A stretch of 44,184 bases of DNA, from NCBI RefSeq assembly GCF_004795035.1, contig NZ_SSBK01000046.1, forward strand, positions 1-44,184, written 5' to 3'. Shown one piece after another: positions 37,533-44,184 of the stretch (its first letter is position 1; each line of letters starts with the position of its first letter). Both the position numbers and the translations under genes were made by a program. The DNA is from Streptomyces sp. A0958. GTDB lineage: Bacteria; Actinomycetota; Actinomycetes; Streptomycetales; Streptomycetaceae. The notes beneath the pieces were generated by a model. That model worked only from the letters and a program-made list of their open reading frames with translations, was not told the origin of the DNA and made no database searches.

Positions 37533-37867
37533 CCGCGTCGATGGCGAGACGCCCATCGATGGTGCGCAGCTACCACGTCACCACCGGCGGCGGTATCGAT
37601 GGCCTGTCAGTGCGCACGCACGAACCCCGCACACCCGGGGAGGGGGAGGTCGCGGTCGCGGCCCACGCCACTTCGCTCAGCTTCCGCGAACTTCCGGTGC
37701 TGCGGGGGCAGTACGTGCTGCCCGTCAAACCGGACGTCATACCGGTCTCGGACGGTGCCGGCGAGGTCGTCGCCGTCGGGCCGGATGTCCGGCGGGTGCG
37801 CCCAGGCGACCGCGTCACCGCCGCACTGTTCCCGCGGTGGCTGGACGGCCCGCTGGAACCGGCATTC
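37529..37867 (+). pseudogene. N-terminal GroES-like part of an MDR alcohol dehydrogenase
   Basis: Overlapping the SnoaL-like stop (ATGA), the frame reads VRSYHVTTGGGIDGLSVRTH, GEVAVAAHATSLSFRELPVL and VIPVSDGAGEVVAVGPDVRR plus VRPGDRVTAALFPRWLDG, a normal zinc-independent MDR (zinc-less quinone oxidoreductase-like) N-domain. It then switches in frame to a membrane-transporter segment. The NAD(P)-binding Rossmann domain is absent, so the enzyme is dead. Confidence 0.75.
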
Positions 37868-38008
37868 CTGCTCGTTGGCGGCCAGGCCGCCGCCCTGTCC
37901 GGCCGACGACGCGCCTTTCTGACGGCGGTCGCCGTCTTCGGCGCGGTGAGCCTGCTGGGAGCGCTCGCGCCGTCCGGCGGCCTGCTGGTCACGGCGCGGC
38001 TACTGGAG
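37868..38008 (+). pseudogene. Internal fragment of a DHA2-type MFS transporter
   Basis: In frame with the dehydrogenase piece come LVGGQAAALSGRRRAFLTAV and AVFGAVSLLGALAPSGGLLV plus TARLLEG. This corresponds to the loop motif G-x-L-x-D-x-x-GRRR and helices 3-4 of drug-efflux MFS proteins. Both ends are missing. Confidence 0.65.
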
Positions 38009-38009
38009 G

Positions 38010-38188
38010 GTCCACGCGCGCGGCGCACAGGTCGTCGCCATCGACATACGCCCCGAACGGGGTTCGCCGTCAGGCGAGTTCCTCGGAGCCGTGACAGTGA
38101 CCGGCGGTGGTCGGCGCGGAGGAGACCGCCACCCGCGCGGTAGAAGCCGCCGTCGACGCCTTCGGCGGGTTGGACATCGCCACCTGGC
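38010..38188 (+). pseudogene. Short-chain dehydrogenase fragment
   Basis: One frame gives ARGAQVVAIDIRPERGSPSG plus EFLGAVTVTGG. After a one-base shift near 38108 another gives GAEETATRAVEAAVDAFGGL plus DIATWP. Together they match the end of the Rossmann motif and the F-G-x-L-D-I block of SDR enzymes. The glycine motif and the catalytic Tyr/Lys are missing. It abuts the stop of the converging beta-lactamase-fold gene. Confidence 0.6.
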
Positions 38189-38189
38189 C

Positions 38190-38831
38190 TCAGTCGATCC
38201 GGACGCTCGTGCCCGGGGCCAACCGGTGGTAGAGGGTCGCAACCCCGGGACCACGCTCACCGAGGAAGCCCTCGACCATAGCGGTGCCGGTGTCATTGAG
38301 GGCGCCGTCGTGCACGGCGTAGGCGTCGCGCGGAGCGACCTCGCGCAGATAGTCGATCAGATCGCCGACGCTGGACCAGGGAGCGTGCACCGGCAGCAGT
38401 AGCGTGCCGACCGGAGTGCCGGGGACGGTCAGGGCATCGCCGGGATGGAAGAGGGCCCCGTCCACCAGGAAGCCAACGTTGCCGATTCGCGGGATGTCCG
38501 GGTGGATAACGGCGTGCCAGGCCCCGTGCACCGTGATGTCGAACCCTGCCACGCTGAGGGCGTCCCCGTCCCCCGTGATGGCTACCTGCTTGCCGAGGCC
38601 GTCCAGTCGCTTCGCGACGGATGAGTTGGTCCAGATGCGCAAACCGGGATGCGCCGCGGCGGCCCGGCGCAGCACCTCCTCCGAGAAGTGGTCGAAGTGC
38701 TCGTGCGTCACCAGCACGGCGTCGGCGCCTTCCAGCGCCCTCGGGTCGGTCAGACCGCCCGGGTCGATGACCAGACGGCGCCCGTCCTTCTCCAGTCGCA
38801 CACACGCATGCCCGAACTTAGTGAGTTCCAT
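38190..38831 (-). CDS. Metallo-beta-lactamase-fold hydrolase (UlaG/YfhI-like)
   Basis: A 213-residue metal hydrolase: LTKFGHACVRLEKDGRRLVI-DPGG, VLVTHEHFDHFSEE (the H-x-H-x-D-H metal motif), HGAWHAVIHPDIPRIGNVGF and HPGDALTVPG (metal-bridging Asp), LLPVHAPWSSVGD. It resembles the MBL-fold proteins annotated as metal-dependent hydrolases acting on lactones or phosphodiesters; the substrate is unknown. ATG 38831 is used; ATG 38849 (MKGVSVMEL) is an option. It is divergent from the MarR gene, and a shared palindrome lies between them. Confidence 0.83.
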   Translation of the reverse strand: MELTKFGHACVRLEKDGRRLVIDPGGLTDPRALEGADAVLVTHEHFDHFSEEVLRRAAAAHPGLRIWTNSSVAKRLDGLGKQVAITGDGDALSVAGFDITVHGAWHAVIHPDIPRIGNVGFLVDGALFHPGDALTVPGTPVGTLLLPVHAPWSSVGDLIDYLREVAPRDAYAVHDGALNDTGTAMVEGFLGERGPGVATLYHRLAPGTSVRID

Positions 38832-38863
38832 GACCGACACACCCTTCATCGCTATAGAGCTTG

Positions 38864-38886
38864 GTTGTACAAATAGACTGTACAAC
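38864..38886. promoter_or_regulatory. MarR-type operator between the hydrolase and regulator genes
   Basis: GTTGTACA (38864-38871) and TGTACAAC (38879-38886) are perfect 8-bp arms with a 7-bp spacer. The site is 33 bp from the hydrolase start and 31 bp from the MarR start, in position to control both. Confidence 0.8.
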
Positions 38887-38916
38887 TGAGTACGGGGTGA
38901 ACGCTAGGATGGCCCC

Positions 38917-39342
38917 ATGGACGAAGACGTGCTGGCCGAGGAGTTGCGGCAGTCGCTGGGCGAACTGGTCCGGGCGGTGCGTACCGTGGACACCATGCCG
39001 CCCGGCGAGGCCGCCGTTCTGGGATTCCTCGACCGCGGCGGCCCCTTGACCACCGCCGATCTCGCCCGCCTGCGTGGTGTCACACACCAGTCGGCCGCCA
39101 AGTCGGTCAAAGACCTCTCCACCGAGGGTCTGGTCCATGGCGAGCGGCACCCCGACGACGGCCGGAAGCTCCTGCTGCACCTCACCGACGCCGGCCGCTC
39201 CCGCCTCCAGCGGGAACGCACTCTCCGCGCGGGCGCCCTCGGTGCCGCCATCCGTGAGACCTTCACACCCGACGAGAAACGGCGACTCAGCGAGTCCGTC
39301 GCCCTGCTGTCCCGCCTGACGGCCCGACTGACCGGGAACTGA
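38917..39342 (+). CDS. MarR-family transcriptional regulator
   Basis: A 141-residue winged-helix regulator: ELRQSLGELVRAVRTVDTMP, GEAAVLGFLDRGGPLTTADL, ARLRGVTHQSAAKSVKDLST-EGLVHGERHPDDGRKLLLHL (recognition helix and wing), and a C-terminal dimer helix (FTPDEKRRLSESVALLSRLT). The near-perfect palindrome upstream is its likely binding site, controlling itself and the divergent hydrolase. The inducer is unknown. Confidence 0.87.
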   Translation: MDEDVLAEELRQSLGELVRAVRTVDTMPPGEAAVLGFLDRGGPLTTADLARLRGVTHQSAAKSVKDLSTEGLVHGERHPDDGRKLLLHLTDAGRSRLQRERTLRAGALGAAIRETFTPDEKRRLSESVALLSRLTARLTGN

Positions 39343-39904
39343 CTGGACGTCACGGGAAGGTTCGAGGGCCGGACTACCCTGCCACCGGGAGGAACGACCA
39401 GGCCGATCGTAGAGGCCGGCCGGCTTTGGCTCGCTCGTTTGCCGGCGGAAGTATGCCGGGACCGAGGGATCACCACTCGGGTGCTGCGCCGGGCTCACGA
39501 CTGCCGCGCAGCCTGTGAAGCCACCCGCCCCGGCGTTCGAGTGACCGTCCGGCACAGGTGGATGAAGGAAGCGGGTTTGCTACCGCGAGATGGAGCGAAG
39601 CCCAGACCCGCAGGCCGGCGGACGACCGTGCGCATCGCTCAGTTGGTGCGACCGGACTCGCCCTCCAGGGTGCAGCCGAAGCGTCTCACCCTCCGAAGAA
39701 GCTCAGCCGGACGTCACGGTCGGTGTTGCTCCTGTCCGTGTCCACCAGCCTCCGTTGAGGCAGCCTCAGGCTATCCGGATGGTGCGGCCTACCGGGACAA
39801 CCGCCGCAGCCGCCCCCCTTCCAGAACGACCAGGCAGCTGGAGCATGCTTGAGCACCAAACACCAGCCGTCCTTGAACACCTCGAGGGGTCCGGGGCCCT
39901 TTGA
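39343..39904. other. Non-coding or degraded stretch
   Basis: About 560 bases in which open frames exist on several strands but none shows a conserved motif, ribosome site or consistent third-position bias. I see no gene, RNA gene or repeat here. Confidence 0.5.
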
Positions 39905-39929
39905 AGTTCCCCCCCCGTTATCTTTTTCG

Positions 39930-40175
39930 CGGTCCTGCAAGAGGGCCGCTGGCCTCCGGGCCCGGCATGACTGTGTCCCCCTGTCGCTGGCATGACCTGG
40001 GGGGTGGTGTCACCGGGTCCGGGGGTGTTCGTCGGAGACGCTGATCAGAGGTCCGACCACCGTCCGGTCCGGCGCAACGCCGGGCAGTTCGCGGACGGCA
40101 GGTCTGCATAACGTGGATGCGCGAGCACGACACCCGGGCCGAGGCCGGCACCGTCAACATCCTGGAAAGAGCGCG
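39930..40175 (+). ncRNA. Candidate bridge RNA region of the IS110 element
   Basis: In IS110-group elements the non-coding left end upstream of the recombinase encodes a structured bridge RNA that pairs with target and donor DNA. This stretch is in the right place and rich in short GC stems (for example GGGCCGCTGG...CCGGGCCC). I did not identify the two guide loops; the call rests on position. Confidence 0.35.
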
Positions 40176-41394
40176 ATGTTCGAGATCGAAGACGTGGGTG
40201 TGTTCCTCGGCCTGGATGTCGGCAAGTCGGCTCATCACGGGCACGGGCTGACTCCGGCAGGGAAGAAGGTCTTCGACAAGCCGCTGCCCAACAGCGAGCC
40301 GAAGCTGCGGGCCGTCTTCGACAGACTTGCCGCGAAGTTCGGAACCGTCCTGGTCATCGTGGACCAACCCGCCTCGATCGGTGCCCTGCCACTGACCGTC
40401 GCCCGCGATGCCGGCTGCCGCGTCGCCTACCTGCCCGGCCTGGCGATGCGGCGGATCGCCGACCTCTACCCCGGCGAGGCCAAGACCGACGCCCGCGACG
40501 CGGCCGTGATCGCGGACGCGGCCCGCACCATGCCGCACACCCTGCGATCCCTGGAACTGACCGACGAGATCACCGCCGAACTCACCGTGCTCGTCGGCTT
40601 CGACCAGGACCTCGCCGCCGAGGCCACCCGCACCTCCAACCGGATACGCGGCCTGCTCACCCAGTTCCACCCCAGCCTCGAACGTGTCCTCGGCCCCCGC
40701 CTCGACCACCAGGCCATCACCTGGCTTCTGGAGCGCTACGGCTCCCCGGCCGCCCTGCGCAAGGCCGGCCGCCGCCGACTCGTCGAGCTGATCCGCCCGA
40801 AAGCCCCACGCATGGCTCAGCGGCTGATCGACGACGTCTTCGACGCGCTCGACGAGCAGACCGTCGTCGTCCCGGGCACCGGCACCCTGGACATCGTCAT
40901 CCCCTCCCTGGCCGCGTCCCTGGCCGCCGTCCACACCCAGCGACGGGCGATGGAAAACCCAAATCAACACCCTGCTGGAGGCCCACCCTCTTTCCCCGGT
41001 CCTGACGTCGATGCCCGGCGTCGGCGTCAGGACCGCCGCCGTCCTGCTGGTCACCGTCGGCGACGGCACCAGCTTCCCCACCGCCGCCCACCTCGCCTCC
41101 TACGCCGGACTCGCACCCACCACCCGGCAGTCCGGGACCTCGATCCACGGCGAACACGCACCCCGCGGCGGCAACCGCCAGCTCAAGCGGGCCATGTTCC
41201 TGTCCGCCTTCGCCTGCATGAACGCCGACCCCGCCTCCCGCGCCTACTACGACAAGCAACGAGCCCGCGGCAAGACCCACACCCAAGCTCTCCTCCGCCT
41301 CGCCCGCCAACGCATCAGCGTCCTGTTCGCCATGCTCCGCGACGGCACCTTCTACGAATCCCGGACACCGAAGGACGTCGAGCTCGCCGCATAA
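40176..41394 (+). pseudogene. IS110-family transposase, single-base frameshift
   Basis: ATG 40176 opens a frame with DVGVFLGLDVGKSAHHGHGL (first catalytic Asp), VLVIVDQPASIG, and KTDARDAAVIADAARTMPHT (DEDD motif end), plus a helical linker. At 40952-40956 an extra A in GGAAAACCC shifts the frame. Reading without it gives METQINTLLEAHPLSPVLTS, then MPGVGVRTAAVLLVTVGDGT, SYAGLAPTTRQSGTSIHGEH and GGNRQLKRAMFLSAF, the Tnp20 domain with its serine, to TAA 41394. The total is 1,219 bases, one more than a whole number of codons, fitting a one-base insertion. The element cannot move by itself unless slippage in the A-run corrects the frame. Confidence 0.87.
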
Positions 41395-41458
41395 CCCCAG
41401 CACACCGAACCACACCAAACCCGACAGGGGCGCCTTGACGAAGGACATAGAGGCACCC

Positions 41459-42421
41459 CCCCGCGAGCTGGACAGCGGGTGTTTACGCTGCGGGGGGCGA
41501 GGTTCTGTCTGAGCAAGGCTCTCGTTTCGAGCGGGGTGACGTACCCGTAGTCGGGGTGCCGGCGGAGCCGTCTGCGGTTGTACTCGACCTCGACGTAGCG
41601 GAAAACGTCGGCCCGGGCAGCCTCGCGGGTCTCCCACATGGTCGTCCCGATCTCCGCTTTCAGGAGGGCGAACCAGCTTTCCGCGGCGGCGTTATCGTAA
41701 CAAGATCCGACGCGCCCCATCGATTGCCGCATGCGCAACTTGCGTATCTCGGTGCGGAATTCGTCACTCGTGTACTCGCTGCCGCGATCCGTATGCATGA
41801 CGCAACCGTGTTCCAGGCCGCCACGCCCGGCCGCCATCCGCAGGGCAGCGACCGGCAGCTCGGCGCGGTGGTGATCGGCCATCGCCCAGCCGACCACCTC
41901 CCGCGTCGCAAGATCGATACAGGTCGCCAGATAGAACTTCCTTTCCAGCGTGACGAGTTCGGTCATGTCGCCGACGAGCCGCATTCCGGGTCTGGGTGCG
42001 GTGAAGTCCCGACCGATCAGGTCGAGGGCGAATACCGCCCGCTTCGCCTGCCGGGTCAGGCCCCCACGCCGTCGGCGGGTGATCCCGGCGATCCGGTGCT
42101 TGCGCATCAGTCGCTCGACTTTCTTGGAGTTCACCGCCCGCCCGGCCCGCCGCAGGGCGGCGTGGATCCGCGGGGCCCCGTAGGCGCCGCGCGATCCGGC
42201 GTGGAGTACCCGGATCTCGCCCACGAGCACCTCCTCGGCCCGCTCCCGCACCGTCCGGGCCGGCCGTGACGCCCTGTGCGCGTAGTAGGTGGAGCGGGGC
42301 ACTCCCAGTACACGGCACAGGAACGAAACGCTGTGACCTGCGGGATTACCCTCCGATGCCTTCTCCGCATCGATGAAGTGACACCGTGCCGCGGTGTCTA
42401 CCTCATCTTGTCCTGAGCGAA
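41459..42421 (-). mobile_element. IS3-family element: orfB and the end of orfA, split by a group II intron
   Basis: The minus-strand frame has the IS3 OrfB integrase: HFIDAEKASEGNPAGHSVSF, LCRVLGVPRSTYYAH, a helix-turn-helix-like HHH21 region (GAYGAPRIHAALRRAGRAVN), VGDMTELVTLE (first Asp), HTDRGSEYTSDEF (second Asp) and GSCYDNAAAESWFALLKAEI (Glu). The frame runs past the usual end (about LLRQNLAP) into the IS110 end and stops only at 41352, so the original stop and right terminus are lost or altered. Just inside the intron boundary the other frame reads FAQDKMR and TAG (42398-42421), which looks like the tail of orfA overlapping orfB, as needed for IS3 programmed frameshifting. The rest of orfA must lie beyond the intron, outside the window. 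Confidence 0.85.
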
Positions 42422-42495
42422 GTCGGGTGGCCCGGGGGAATTTCACCCCCGGGCTCCCACAGATCCGTACGTGACAGTCTCCCGTCATACGGCTC
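42422..42495 (-). ncRNA. Group II intron domains V and VI
   Basis: Domain V (42462-42495, 34 nt) reads GAGCCGTATGACGGGA then GACTGTCACGTACGGATC, with the AGC catalytic triad, the internal bulge and a GNRA-like loop. Domain VI follows (GTGGGAGCCCGGGGG / CCCCCGGGCCACCC around TGAAATT), which contains the branch-point A region. Confidence 0.88.
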
Positions 42496-42507
42496 TTGTC
42501 GTCCTGG

Positions 42508-43767
42508 TCACCAGACCCGGGCGGGCTCGGTCATCCAGACCCAGTGCGCGAGAAGCCGAGGATGTCGATCAACCCCGGACCACCACGCACGGAAGGTCGC
42601 CGACCAGCTTCGCCTCAACCTCCGGTACTTCCCGCGCAACCACCGGACCATATAGGCGTTGATCCGTTTCAAGAGTGGATATAGGGCCGACCTGTTGAAG
42701 GCCCCGTAGTACTGCATCCATCCCCGCACGACCGGATTGATCCAGTCCGCGAGGTCTCGGGCCTCGCCCTGCACCCACCGGTGCAGGCGCCAGGAACGCA
42801 CCACCTCACCCATCCGCTTCAGGGCCTTGTCCGAAACCGCCGGAGAGAAACTCCGGAACAGCCCCTTCCGCCCGTCCACGGTGCGCTCGCGAAAGTCGTA
42901 ACCCAGGAAAGTGAACCTCGTGTGCTCGAAAGAGCTCTTGCGGTTCGCGTCCCGGCAATAGACGATCTGCGTCTTGTCGGGGTGCAGTTGAAGGCCAACC
43001 GAGTTCATGCGCGCATCCAGTGCGGCCAGTACCGCTCTCGCCTCGGCGAGACTGCGGCAGTGAATGACCGCGTCGTCGGCATACCGTTCGAAGCGAACGT
43101 CCGGGAAGACCCGGCGCAACCACATGTCGAACGCATAGTGCATGAACAGATTCGCCAGGACGGGAGATACCGCCGATCCCTGCGGGGTGCCCATGGAACG
43201 CTCGATCAGCGTGCCATTCTCATGTTGCAGCGGGGCAGCAAGCCACCGCTTGACATACAGCAGCACCCAGGGAAGCTCACAGACCGAGCCCACCGCCTTG
43301 AGCATCAAGTCCCACGGCACCGAGTCGAAGAACGCCTTGATGTCGAGATCGACCACCCAGTCGTACTTCCAGCACCGCTCCCGGCATTTGCCCACCGCGT
43401 CGATCGCTCCACGCCCCGGGCGGTAGCCATAGGAATCCGGATGGAAGATCGGCTCGACCTTCTTCTCCAGCACCATCGCCACCACCGTCTGCGCGATACG
43501 GTCACCTACGGTCGGCACTCCGAGAACCCTGAGACCACCTTGCGGCTTCGGGATCTCCACCATGCGCACCGGCGGTGGAAAGTAGCAGCCCGAGGACATC
43601 CGATTCCAGATCTTGTACAGGTTTCCCCGCAGATCCTTCTCGAACTCCTCAATGGCCACCGCGTCCACACCCGGGGCACCCGTGTTCGCCCTAACTTTCT
43701 CCCAAGCCTCCATCACCAGCAGCTTCGGAATACCGAACGGCTTGACCGGTGATTTCAACTCATCCAC
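42508..43767 (-). CDS. ltrA: Group II intron reverse transcriptase/maturase
   Basis: A 419-residue intron-encoded protein. RT blocks: NTGAPGVDAVAIEEFEKDLR (RT0/1), MVEIPKPQGGLRVLGVPTVG-DRIAQ (RT2), DSYGYRPGRGAIDAV, VVDLDIKAFFDSVPWDLM (RT3 Asp), GTPQGSAVSPVLANLFMHYA (RT4), FERYADDAVIH (RT5, YADD active site) and GLQLHPDKTQIVY, FTFLGYDF (RT6/7). The maturase domain X contains RGWMQYYGAFNRSALYPLLK. It ends soon after, with no HNH endonuclease. GTG 43767 is chosen since GGGAGGAA lies 8 bases upstream. It promotes splicing and retrohoming of the intron; without endonuclease it would rely on nascent strands for priming. The gene is complete. Confidence 0.92.
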   Translation of the reverse strand: MDELKSPVKPFGIPKLLVMEAWEKVRANTGAPGVDAVAIEEFEKDLRGNLYKIWNRMSSGCYFPPPVRMVEIPKPQGGLRVLGVPTVGDRIAQTVVAMVLEKKVEPIFHPDSYGYRPGRGAIDAVGKCRERCWKYDWVVDLDIKAFFDSVPWDLMLKAVGSVCELPWVLLYVKRWLAAPLQHENGTLIERSMGTPQGSAVSPVLANLFMHYAFDMWLRRVFPDVRFERYADDAVIHCRSLAEARAVLAALDARMNSVGLQLHPDKTQIVYCRDANRKSSFEHTRFTFLGYDFRERTVDGRKGLFRSFSPAVSDKALKRMGEVVRSWRLHRWVQGEARDLADWINPVVRGWMQYYGAFNRSALYPLLKRINAYMVRWLRGKYRRLRRSWSATFRAWWSGVDRHPRLLAHWVWMTEPARVW

Positions 43768-44184
43768 GCCAATTCCTCCCGGAGCACTTCCGGTTGATCG
43801 AATGAACAAGCCACGAACGACCCAGCCCCTTCGCTCCACCCCCATTACAGGGACTTCACCACTACTACGAGCCAGTCCGCCGGCGCACGCCCAGCACGGA
43901 CGTACGCCTTCTCCTGTTCCGCACAGATCCCGCAGATCGGGCTCGCGCCACCTTCACGCCGGACACCACCTGGCCAGGAAACGGACACCCGCCAGACTCA
44001 TCCCGGGGAGCCTTCAAGCCCCGGTTTCGATGTCGTCCAAGCATTTCGACGCATCAGCCTCGATTCTTCACGGGTGGCGTGAGCGTGTTCGGCTCGGTGG
44101 GGTGCCCGTAATGTCCTCGGCTGGTCGAGGGTGGGCCATCGCGTGACGCTGCGGGTGCGCCGGGTTCCACGGGTCCGGGGTGCT

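Larger units (their letters stand above)
39905..41458 (+). mobile_element. IS110-family insertion sequence
   Basis: A DEDD-type transposase gene with about 270 bases of non-coding DNA before it and about 60 after it, ending near GACATAGAGGCACCCCCC (41441-41458) where IS3 sequence begins. IS110 elements lack inverted repeats, so the ends are estimated: left near the run of eight C before GTTATC, right at the junction with the IS3 gene. Confidence 0.65.
42422..44184 (-). mobile_element. Group II intron (3' part), inserted in IS3 orfA
   Basis: The minus strand holds an intron-encoded reverse transcriptase followed by domains V and VI. The 3' boundary is placed at 42422 because the intron should end in AC/AT (here CCACCCGAC) and orfA coding resumes at the next base. 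The 5' end (GUGYG consensus) is not present up to 44184, so domain I is partly outside. 43768-44184 should hold domains I-IV; stems are evident but I did not resolve the exon-binding sites. The intron and the IS3 genes are in the same orientation, as required for splicing to restore orfA. Confidence 0.88.

Noticed and set aside
38818..39555. A 245-codon minus-strand frame opposite the MarR gene
   Set aside because: It has no motif and covers the conserved MarR winged helix in antisense.

Overview
The window looks like a chromosomal segment of a Streptomyces-type actinomycete. It has very high GC with strong GC bias at third codon positions, GTG and TTG starts, and many secreted and lipoprotein genes. 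It also carries recognisable actinobacterial regulatory sites: a ydaO/c-di-AMP riboswitch, an IdeR/DmdR-type iron box, a DasR-like site before a chitinase and a CebR-like box before a cellulose-binding protein. Everything here is read from sequence and recalled family knowledge; no database search was run.

Layout. 1-1.2 kb: end of a probable IS256-like element, then a LysM/transglycosylase wall-hydrolase gene under a c-di-AMP riboswitch. 1.5-9.4 kb: a catechol-siderophore locus in visible decay. The four 2,3-dihydroxybenzoate enzymes (dhbA, dhbC, dhbE, dhbB) are open. The FecCD permease, FecE ATPase, substrate-binding lipoprotein and NRPS dhbF are frameshifted or have lost large internal parts. 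DhbB has no aryl-carrier domain. 9.4-14.3 kb: a HelD-type RNA polymerase helicase convergent with katG. 14.4-19.1 kb: a lipoprotein, a methyltransferase, a MacB/LolD-type ABC ATPase with a broken permease stub, and a PQQ-propeller Ser/Thr kinase. 19.3-28.0 kb: carbohydrate genes (GH18 chitinase, a GH65 phosphorylase/beta-phosphoglucomutase pair, a CBM2 protein) and a lemA/membrane-protein operon whose lemA has an amber stop. 28.1-32.4 kb: a HAD phosphatase, a Clp ATPase tail, an SPFH-GYF plus zinc-ribbon membrane pair, and a PIG-L/Mca-like deacetylase.

32.4-39.9 kb is a gene graveyard between small intact regulators (GntR, XRE, MarR). It contains a frameshifted unknown gene, an MFS half whose first helix lies on the opposite strand, an IS5 transposase tail, and an MDR-MFS-SDR chain of scraps. 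A SET-domain gene, a SnoaL-like gene and a metallo-beta-lactamase-fold gene in this stretch look intact. 39.9 kb to the right edge is nested mobile DNA: a frameshifted IS110, then an IS3 element split by a sense-orientation group II intron whose 5' part runs off the window.

How it fits together: the locus may still make free 2,3-dihydroxybenzoate but, from this window alone, cannot make or import the full siderophore. The polysaccharide genes carry separate operators for chitin-derived and cellulose-derived signals. I see no clear new defence or biosynthetic system. The most unusual content is the nested intron/IS structure, the micro-inverted transporter, the SPFH/zinc-ribbon pair and the repeated pattern of internally collapsed genes.
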